From: Linanthus parryae | Taxonomy: Eukaryota > Streptophyta > Magnoliopsida > Ericales > Polemoniaceae | Direction of reading: 5' to 3' | Length of the DNA: 64,000 nucleotides | Assembly: GCA_023055425.1 (NCBI GenBank) | Contig: JALGPY010000001.1 | Location: 112,635,057 to 112,699,056, forward strand | Shown: piece after piece, positions 57,215 to 64,000 of the stretch | Layout of the letters: every line of letters begins with the position of its first letter | How positions within the stretch are numbered: the stretch's first letter is position 1 | The notes under the pieces: generated by a model | What the model was told of the DNA's origin: nothing | What the model saw: the letters and a program-made list of their open reading frames with translations, nothing else | Databases searched by the model: none | Translations under genes and position numbers: made by a program

Positions 57215-57700
57215 GGGAGTCCTTACACCAGGTGTCATACCAGAAGCTAAACAAAACCTTACCAAGGTTGAAGCCCAACCCTTTAGAGTCCATCTCCTTA
57301 CCCCCACAAATTCTCTTCCAAATAGAAGGACCCCCCAGAAGTATGTCGTACTTGGCCAACAGGATTCTACACCACAACTTGTCGTTATTTCTGATCAGCC
57401 TCAAGTATTGGCTGGCATAGGAGAGCTTTTTAGCGAGTCTTAGCCTTTCTGAGACCAATCCCCCCAGGTTCTTAGGTCTGATAACAGCCTCCCAGGACAC
57501 ATTGTCGAGTTTTTTGCCATCTCTAGAACCCTTCCACAAGAAGTATCTGCATATCCTGTCAATGTCTATGAGGGTAGAATAGGGGAGCTTAAAGGATTGC
57601 ATATAGTACATACGGATAGTAGCCAAAGAAGATTTGACCATGGTGGCTCTACCAGAAATAGAGAGTGTGCTGGCCTTCCAACCACCCCCTTCCAGAAATA
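57215..57700 (-). pseudogene. Minus-strand LINE, 5' side of the Athila insertion
   Basis: A minus frame from about 57690 reads GWKASTLSISGRATMVKSSLATIR, then MQSFKLPYSTLIDIDRICRYFLWKG, SWEAVIRPKNLGGLV, and LWCRILLAKYD, ending WYDTWCKDS at the Athila boundary. These are the thumb and connection segments that follow the RT in plant LINE ORF2. The LINE is cut at about 57700, so endonuclease and RT core are missing. Confidence 0.85.
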
Positions 57701-57726
57701 GTAGCCAAAGAAATAGTAGCCAAAGA

Positions 57727-58667
57727 AGTTTCTTTTTCTTTTTCTCTTTTCATTATTTATATGGAGAAACTCGTGTTGTTTTTCTATATTATGCGTAGCT
57801 AGATTTATTTTGCTAGGTTCTATGGAGATGAACCTAGGGTTTATGCACTAGACTTTTTCGGATTCAAGTTATTGATTCATGTTTCGATTCTTTTAATTGT
57901 ATTGTTCTTCTTTGTTTATCGTATGTCTTGATCACTATGGCTATTGACACGTCTTAGGTGACAAGAACAACTTTAGGAAGATAAATCAATATATTAGTCG
58001 AATCGTAGCTTAAAGATTATTGTCTTGTTAGTTGGATTGATTGTTCTGAACTTAATACATAGCGTAAAAGGAGTCGCGAACCGTTTAGGCTAGCATTCTA
58101 GGTGGGTGCTTGAGAGAGACTTTACCTAGATATGAACGAGAGCAATAAATTAGTCCCAAATCATTCAGACTGAGAGGTGAGATGATAGGACTAGTCGTGT
58201 GAGGGTAGATTCGATTGTGTAGCGTTAGGAATTGGTGGACCAATAGGACCCAGTGATCGGCTTAACGTTATGCGGTTAGAACCATATTGGTAGACGTCGT
58301 TGGACCGACAGGACCCGTAGTCGACTGATAGGTAGAACGAAATAAGACCGAGAGCATATTTTCAGTGCTATTACCCGACACAACTAATTAGATGATAGCG
58401 TGTTTCAGTATTATATCCGGAACTGTCTAAAACCCTAGGGGATCCATAGATCACCTAGTTATTTCTCCATATTTGTTTATTAATCAGAAAAAATACAAAA
58501 ATATTAGTTAGTTGTTTATTTCAATTCTTAAATCGAATTCTTCCTCCCTGTTACAGTACTCTAAATTAATCGACTAACTAAACAATCTCGAGTCTGTCCC
58601 TGTGGATTCGACAACCTGATTTTTAATACTCAATCTTTATTACTTCGACCGTGCACTTGCGTACACA
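57727..58667 (+). repeat. Athila/Tat-type LTR remnant, plus orientation
   Basis: The right part reads GTCCCTGTGGATTCGACAACC, then TTATTACTTCGACCGTGCACTTGCGTACAC. This is the plus-strand form of the CAAGTGTAC...GTCGAACCCA signature in the other Athila LTRs here. No matching internal region follows; SIRE-like gag sequence begins at once. The left end is uncertain and starts in a T-rich run. Confidence 0.55.
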
Positions 58668-58668
58668 C

Positions 58669-59545
58669 GTAAGAATATGTGTCAATAGACACAGATCCTC
58701 CAGTAGTAAAGATTACAAAGGTAAATCTTCTTCACATGGTAATAAACTTAAAGTCATGAATTGCTTTGAGTGTGGTGATGCAAGACACTTGATCAGAGAT
58801 TGTCCACACAAAAAGAGCAAGAAATTTCAAAAGAAAGACCATGGTAGAAGAAAGAAAGCTATGATAGCATCCTGGAGTGATTGAGAAACCTCAAGTGACT
58901 CTGAACCTGAAGAAGAACATGCCAACCTATGCTTTATGGCCAAGCATGATGAAAGTTCTGAAAAGAACATTGAGGTAATGGTAAACTGCTTGATTTCAAA
59001 ACCAACAGAAGCCCTCTCTGATTATCTTAAAACAATGCTTTTAAATGAAGAGGACTATCTGACAGAGATTAGAGTTTTGAAAGAAAAAAATTCATGAGCA
59101 AGCAAAAGAAAACTTGCATCTTGTTTGCCTAAATTAGAATCGTGAAATCTCTCAGAAAAAACTGACAGTAACTTCAAGGCCTTGAAAACCAGTTTCAAAG
59201 CCTTGAAAACACAAGTCAATGAAGTAGTCACTGAAAACTCTGTATTGAGTGACAACATTGTTAATCTAAAACATCAAGTTGATGAATTGGATAAACAAAA
59301 GACTACTTTAACTGAGAAAATTCAAGAATCTGAATCAGTCAAAACAAGATTTGCAGGCTATGAACACAACTTGAACTTGATTCTTGGAGGTGGCTTAAAG
59401 TGTGTTCACAAACTGGTATTGGGTGCGATTCAAATTTTCCCAAAAAGAACAATAAGATTTATGAAAGCTGGAAGCAGAACATATTCTAAATGCCATTACT
59501 TTAATAAGATTGGTCATGTTAAAATAACTTGTCCTTTTTGAAGAA
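58669..59545 (+). pseudogene. SIRE-like gag C-terminal region
   Basis: The frame at 58651..58884 holds a zinc knuckle, CFECGDARHLIRDC (CX2CX4HX4C), in a Lys-rich setting and then stops. A continuation with NLCFMAKHDE-like sequence leads to a coiled-coil region at about 59160..59345, where FKALKTS is repeated as a seven-residue heptad encoded by the palindromes. A second Cys/His motif (CHYFNKIGHVKITC) occurs at about 59490..59535. The gag N-terminus is absent. Confidence 0.75.
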
Positions 59546-59689
59546 GAGACCCTCACATAATGATGAATACTTTCCCATTCCAACTCAAAGGACAAGTTAG
59601 ACAGATTTGGGTTCCTAAAGGGGTTAGACCGCCCAACATGGTTGACCCTGAATATGAATCTAAATTCAGCACTTGGTCTAACAGATGGG

Positions 59690-60457
59690 TAAGGCAGTGA
59701 ATGGTGTTTGCAGGTTGTCACCAAGATCAAAGAACAAAAATGGTTTATGGACAGTGGTTTCTCAAGAGACATGAGTGGAAAGAGATCTTTATTTTCATAA
59801 CTAAAAGAGCAATCTGAAGGATCAATTACACTTGGTGACAAAGGCAAATGCAACATTCTTGGTATTGGTAAAGTTGGTACAGATTCTAAAAATTCCATTT
59901 CTGATGTATATCTAGTTGATGGTTTGAAATTCAATTTTCTTAGTGTTTCTCAGCTTTGTCATTATGGCAACAAGGTTATCTTTGACAAAGAGAAATGTGT
60001 GGTTCAAGATGAGAAATATGGCAATTGCATCCTCACTGCCTCTAGATCAAACAATGTTTATAATTTTCAAACTAACAAAGTTGCAGGAGAAAACTTGAAG
60101 TGCCTCAAGGCCTTAAAAGAAGATTCAAAGCTTTGGCACAGAAAGTTGGGACACATTAGCTTGCATACCTTGAACAAGATGGTTTCCAGGAACTTAGTAA
60201 GAGGTCTACCCTCTATCAAGTTCAAATATGAAGAAGTTTGCAAGGCATGTGCACAAGGAAAGCAAACTAGAAGCTCATTCAAACCAAAGAACACTGTAAG
60301 TACTACAAGACCCATTGAATTATTGCATATGGATCTTTGTGGTGCTATGAGAACTCCAACTCCAAAGGTTAAGAAGTACATACTTTTTATTGTAGATGAT
60401 TTTTCTAGATATACTTGGGTTATGTTTCTTAGAGAAAAATATGAAGCTCTCACATAA
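59690..60457 (+). pseudogene. SIRE-like protease end, pre-integrase, integrase start
   Basis: Near 59740 WFMDSGFSRDMSG stands where the family has a DSGCSRHM-type protease motif. The frame 59924..60457 reads VVQDEKYGNCILTASR, WHRKLGHISLHTLNKM (pre-integrase), CKACAQGKQ (zinc region) and LLHMDLCGAM, VDDFSRYTW with the first integrase aspartate. It ends at a stop near 60455. Confidence 0.85.
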
Positions 60458-60487
60458 TTTTCAAAGCATTGTAGAGAACTTCAAACC

Positions 60488-61245
60488 TTGAAAAACCTAC
60501 CTATTGCTTCAATCAGAAGTGATCATGGTAGAGAGTTTGATCAATTAGAGTTAGATTTATTCTGTTCTAAGCACGGTATCTCTCACAACTTTTCTGCTCC
60601 TACAACTCCTCAACAGAATGGAGTTTTTGAAAGAAAGAACAAGACCCTTGAAGACATGTCAAGAATAATGCATCTGAAAAAAAAATTGCCAAAGCATTAT
60701 TGGGCGGAAGCTGTGAATAAAATAAACTATATTCTAAACAGGTGCTTGATCGGACCTATTCTGAAGAAGACCCCCTATGAGCTGTTCAAAGGAAGGAAGC
60801 CAAACATTTCTTAATTCAAACCTTTTGGTTGTACTTGTTTTTCCACAATAACGGAAAGGAAAATCTTGGTAAGTTTGATGCAAGAAGTTATGAATGTATT
60901 TTTCTTGGTTATTCACAGACAAGCAAAGGCTATAGAGTTTGTAATAAGATAACCAAGCTTGTTGAAAAAAGCATCCATGTTATATTTGATGAAAGCTATG
61001 ATGGTTCTTTGAGTGATTGTTTTGCAGATCTCAATCTAAACAAGCATGATTCAGATACTGAAGAAGAATCATCAAAAGGATCTAAAGAAATGTCACAGGA
61101 ACAAAGCAGGCATTTTCAAGGCCTTGAAACTGAGGTTCAAAGCCTCAAAACAGAATCTCCAGAGAATACAGCAGAACAAGCTACTACTTCAAGTTCTCAA
61201 AGATTTGAAAAACAAATTGGAGAGCCTGAACCTTGGACACCATGA
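60488..61245 (+). pseudogene. SIRE-like integrase core and C-terminus
   Basis: 60488..60814 holds the second aspartate and the glutamate (IRSDHGREFD; PQQNGVFERKNKTLEDMSRIM). After a stop at 60812 the C-terminal part continues at about 60829 (FLGYSQTSKGYRVCN, KSIHVIFDESYDG). An acidic linker with the second palindrome pair (HFQGLETEVQSLKTE) lies at about 61110..61155. Confidence 0.87.
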
Positions 61246-61326
61246 AATAGACTTAAATATATCTCATCTCATCCTGGTGATAACATTATTTCTGATCCAA
61301 CCACAGGAACACGAACCAGATCACAA

Positions 61327-61990
61327 TTGAAGAATCTTTGTGATTTTAATGCTTTTATCTCTCTTGTAGAACCTAAAAGTGTAAAGGAAGCATTACAAGA
61401 AGCAGACTGGATTATAGCTATGCAAAGTGAACTCAATGAGTTTGAAGGGAAAAGGTTTTGGAATCTAGTTCCTCCTCCAAGAAATCAGTCTGTCATTGGC
61501 ACCAGATGGTTATTCAGAAACAAGTTAGATGAGAATGGAAAGGTAATCAGGAACAAAGCTAGATTGGTAGCTCAAGGCTACAATCAAGAAGAAGGTATTG
61601 AGTATGAAGAAACATTTGCTCCTTTTTCTAGGTTAGAAGCAATCAGAATTCTACATGCATTTTCATCTCACAAGAACATAAAACTTTTTCAAATGGATGT
61701 AAAGTGTGATTTTTTAAATGGCTATTTGCATTAAGAAGTTTATGTTTCTCAACCTCCAGGTTTTGATAATGACAAGTTTCTATATCATGTTTACAAACTT
61801 GACAAGGCTCTTTATGGTTTGAAACAAGCTCCAAGCGCTTGGACTTCAAATTCATCAGATGTAGAAAGGCATATTCCTACATCAAAGCAAGTGTACAAGA
61901 GACTTGCTAAACAAGTATAATATGTCTCAGTCCAAAGAGATTAAGACCCCAGTTCTACACTGTCTCTAGACAAAGATGAATCTCGAGTGT
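61327..61990 (+). pseudogene. SIRE-like reverse transcriptase, deleted
   Basis: The N-terminal RT reads EPKSVKEALQEADWIIAMQSEL, then FRNKLDENGKVIRNKARLVAQGYNQEEGIEYEETFAPFSRLEAI and MDVKCDFLNGYL. A stop follows at 61732, then KALYGLKQAPSAW. Immediately afterwards the text resembles the far end of the RT (KCTRDLLNKYNMSQSKEIKTP in another frame). About 90 residues including the catalytic YVDD are therefore missing. Confidence 0.85.
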
Positions 61991-61994
61991 AAAT

Positions 61995-62640
61995 GTGAAA
62001 GAGTATAGAGGTATGATTGGATCATTACTCTACCTCACAACTAGTAGACCAGATATGATGTCCATTGTGTGCATGTGTGCTAGATTCCAAGCTGATCCTA
62101 AAGAATCAAACTTGATTGCAGTTAAGAGAATATTTAGATATCTCAATGGTACCAAAGACTTAGGGCTTTGGTATCCTAAACAATATAACTTCTCTTTGTG
62201 TGGCTATTCAGATGCTGACTTTGCAAGACATAAAGTTGATAGAAAGAGTACATCAGGATGCTGTCAATTTCTTGGATCATCTTTAATCAGCTGGCATTCA
62301 AAGAAGCAAAACTCAATGGCACTATCAACAGCAGAAGTTGAATACATAGCAGCCGGAGCTTGCTGTTCACAAGTTTTATGGATATCACAACAAATGAGAG
62401 ACCTTGGATTTGATTTCAGAGATATACCTATCAAGTGTGACAACACAAGTTCAATATCAATTACAAAGAATCCAGTTCAGCATTCAAGAATAAAGCATAT
62501 TGATGTCAGCATCACTTCATCAGAGATCATGCTGAAAATGTGATATTAATCTTGAATTTGTTTCTACTAACTTGCAATTTGCAGATATCTTCACTAAACA
62601 ATTGCCAATGAATGATTATCGGCCTTAAGAATGGAATTGG
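61995..62640 (+). pseudogene. SIRE-like RNase H
   Basis: A 182-codon frame reads KEYRGMIGSLLYLTTSRPD, VKRIFRYLNGTKDLGLWYP, YSDADFARHKVDRKSTSG, ALSTAEVEYIAAGACCSQVLWI and IKCDNTSSISITKNPVQHSRIKHIDV. This is a nearly complete copia RNase H with its Asp and Glu residues. The C-terminal DIFTKQLP segment is read in another frame at about 62585. Confidence 0.88.
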
Positions 62641-62649
62641 TCATGCTAA

Positions 62650-63112
62650 ATAAAGAAGCATTGGTTTAGGGGGAGAATCAGGTAAGTATTATGTGTTTCA
62701 AAGGTTTGAACTGATTTTCAAAGCCTTAAAAATCTTTTCAAACCTTTGAGTATATGTGCTTTCAATCATACAGATTTTCAAGGCCTTGAAACCAATTACA
62801 AAGCCTTGAAAATAAGATTGTATGCTAGTTAGTCAATAATTTTGATCTTTCAATGTTGGGTGTTATCTTTGTAGATAATTGCTCAATGTTGTCCCTCAAA
62901 TTTTCAAATACCAATTTTCAGCCAAAATAGTATTATATCTTTTATGTCCAACGGCACAAATAAAATTTGAATCTTTTTTATTCAGCAGATCTCCAAAGAT
63001 TAGGAATAATATTTAGTTTCCTTTTCAAACTGAAACTCTCTTCTATTTATCTTCTTCTTTCTTTCGCTCATTCGTATCTATCCTACCTCTCTCTTCTTCT
63101 CCCCAAACCCTA
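62650..63112 (+). other. Region between RNase H and the 3' ORF
   Basis: A TTTAGGGGGAGAATC tract at 62666 resembles a copia polypurine tract. Palindrome pairs lie at 62697..62812. From about 63020 the sequence is C/T-rich and leads into the ATG at 63113, as in a transcript leader. Confidence 0.5.
62697..62812. repeat. CAAGGCCTTG-type palindrome cluster after RNase H
   Basis: Units at 62697 (TTTCAAAGGTTTGAA), 62715, 62735, 62775 (perfect TTTTCAAGGCCTTGAAA) and 62798. Neighbouring starts are 18 to 23 bp apart, apart from one larger gap. Confidence 0.88.
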
Positions 63113-63799
63113 ATGAGCACTAGAAGAGCCTCTGACAGAATAAAGATGGCTGGTGGTTCAAAGGCTGGCACAGAGAAGAAAAGAAAGGCCACTGTGGAAG
63201 AGGTTCCGACCATCAGTGGGGATTCCAGTTCAAAGACTCCAATAGTAGAAGACATGGCACCTTCTCCTCCCAAGAAGAAGGCAAATAAAGATCAGATACC
63301 AGTGTCCATCATGAAGAAAAAGGAAGTGGAGTCTGCTCAAGAAAAACAGAAAAGGATTCAGATTGGTAGCCCTAAGATGGTGAAGAAGAAGGATGACATA
63401 ACATACAAGGGAAAAGGAAAAGAGAAGATCTACATTCAAGACTCGGATTCAGATGCAACTTCAAGCTCATTTGAAACCTATCATTTATCAAAGAAGGGCG
63501 AAAAGGAGAAAGAACTACAAGAAGCTGAGTCAGAATCTATCCTGAAATCAAGAAGAAAATATCATAAAAGATATTCTTCAGTGATTAAGAAAAGATCTTT
63601 TGTAAAGAAGAAACTGAAACATGGAAGGAAAGCTTTGGAAGTATTAACCTTCGTGTTCAACAGTGTGATCAAGACCAGAAGCTCAATCATTGAGGATGAT
63701 GATGTGGCTCAACAAGAAGAAGAACAGGTTGATGATGATGAGGGAAATAGTCAGGAAGAAGATGCAGAGCAGCAAGGAGATGAAGACCCAACCCCTTAA
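63113..63799 (+). CDS. Extra 3' ORF, Lys-rich with acidic tail
   Basis: An intact frame of 228 codons lies downstream of the SIRE-like pol on the same strand. The start at 63113 follows a C/T-rich leader; a second ATG (MAGG) is 11 codons in. Residues 1-150 are Lys/Ser/Glu-rich with basic stretches (KKKANKD, KGKGKEKIY), a YHKRYSSVIKKRSFVKKKLKH segment lies at about 155-175, and the last 35 residues are strongly acidic. There is no membrane segment, signal peptide or enzyme motif. Some SIRE elements carry an extra ORF here (env-like in soybean SIRE1). The MAGG(S)K...KKRK start recalls the Athila third ORF. Function unknown; a host origin cannot be excluded. Confidence 0.5.
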   Translation: MSTRRASDRIKMAGGSKAGTEKKRKATVEEVPTISGDSSSKTPIVEDMAPSPPKKKANKDQIPVSIMKKKEVESAQEKQKRIQIGSPKMVKKKDDITYKGKGKEKIYIQDSDSDATSSSFETYHLSKKGEKEKELQEAESESILKSRRKYHKRYSSVIKKRSFVKKKLKHGRKALEVLTFVFNSVIKTRSSIIEDDDVAQQEEEQVDDDEGNSQEEDAEQQGDEDPTP

Positions 63800-63822
63800 A
63801 TCTTGCCTACTCTTTATTCTCC

Positions 63823-63890
63823 TTTTCAAGGCCTTGAAATCCTTTTCAAAGTCTTGAAAATTTCATCTTTTCAAACAGTCTTTTAAAGTC
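63823..63890. repeat. CAAGGCCTTG-type palindrome pair after the 3' ORF
   Basis: TTTTCAAGGCCTTGAAA at 63823..63839 and TTTTCAAAGTCTTGAAAA at 63843..63860, followed by a decayed TTTTCAAACAGTC unit at 63868. Confidence 0.88.
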
Positions 63891-64000
63891 TTTCCAAAAA
63901 CTTTTATGCAACATTTTATCTTTCTTTTTTGATGAAAGTTAAAAAGGATGAGAAATTTAGGTTTTTATTTGTTTTATTTGCTTACTAGAAGATCTGACCT
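63891..64000. other. Window end
   Basis: AT-rich sequence after the last palindromes. No gene or LTR end is visible. Confidence 0.4.

Larger units (their letters stand above)
58669..64000 (+). mobile_element. SIRE-like Ty1/copia element, truncated
   Basis: Plus-strand remnants run zinc knuckle, a Lys/Glu-rich gag tail, pre-integrase, integrase, RT and RNase H, followed by an extra ORF. Integrase precedes RT, and residue patterns such as LVDGLKFNFLSVSQLC, and LGHISLHTLNKMV are those of the SIRE/Maximus lineage. The 5' part is missing beyond 58668 and no 3' LTR is reached by 64000. Several stops and a deletion in the RT disable it. TTTTCAAGGCCTTGAAA-type palindromes are scattered along it. Confidence 0.82.

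Noticed and set aside
62660..62690. TTTAGGGGGAG tract as the end of the SIRE-like element (polypurine tract before a 3' LTR)
   Set aside because: No TG...CA repeat with a second copy follows it within the window, and the palindromes continue beyond it. The true 3' end is not visible.

Overview
This window is nuclear DNA from a flowering plant, most likely a eudicot. The evidence is the repeat content (Athila, SIRE-like and Angela-like LTR retrotransposons, plant L1-type LINEs with an RNase H tail, a CACTA element, a Mutator-like element) and one intron-containing major-latex-protein (MLP/Bet v 1) gene. I see no bacterial, organellar or viral gene set and no CRISPR array. The MLP gene at 18564..19775 is the only host gene I can support. 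It encodes two Bet v 1-fold domains in one chain. The rest is mobile DNA in several nested layers.

Layout. 1..2748: gene-poor, with one GC-rich possible 5' exon. 2749..5400: LTR plus 3' internal remnant of an Athila-type element, minus strand. 6248..11076: complete but broken Ty1/copia element, minus strand, target duplication GTAGA. 11843..13502: Mutator-like element with 82-bp inverted repeats and a 9-bp target duplication around gene-like cargo (Pack-MULE candidate). 13512..18470: AT-rich spacer with a long AT microsatellite, a MITE-like element and a 1-kb tandem duplication. 18480..19838: MLP gene with TATA box and poly(A) signal. About 20100..27722: 5'-truncated LINE (+) carrying three insertions: a gag-only copia element (20349..22361), a solo LTR (25218..25772) and a non-autonomous CACTA element (25792..26992). 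28363..34099: degenerate copia element with a 1.5-kb internal duplication that includes its 3' LTR and flanking DNA. 34817..40541: nearly full-length LINE (+) with target duplication. About 40585..41743 and 57215..57700: the two halves of a minus-strand LINE split by a 15.5-kb Athila element (41744..57214). That Athila has nearly identical 1553-bp LTRs and a GGGAG target duplication, and its integrase is interrupted by an Angela-like solo LTR (49240..50670). About 57727..58667: another Athila/Tat-type LTR. 58669..64000: SIRE-like copia element, running off the window.

The least explained signals are short dyad-symmetric repeats in two unrelated retroelements. The Athila LTRs and an internal block carry arrays of GTCTTCGTACGAAGAC-type palindromes with starts about 20, 15 and 20 bp apart. 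The SIRE-like element carries scattered pairs of TTTTCAAGGCCTTGAAA-type palindromes, also with starts about 20-23 bp apart. All repeat comparisons were done by eye. No alignment or database search was run.
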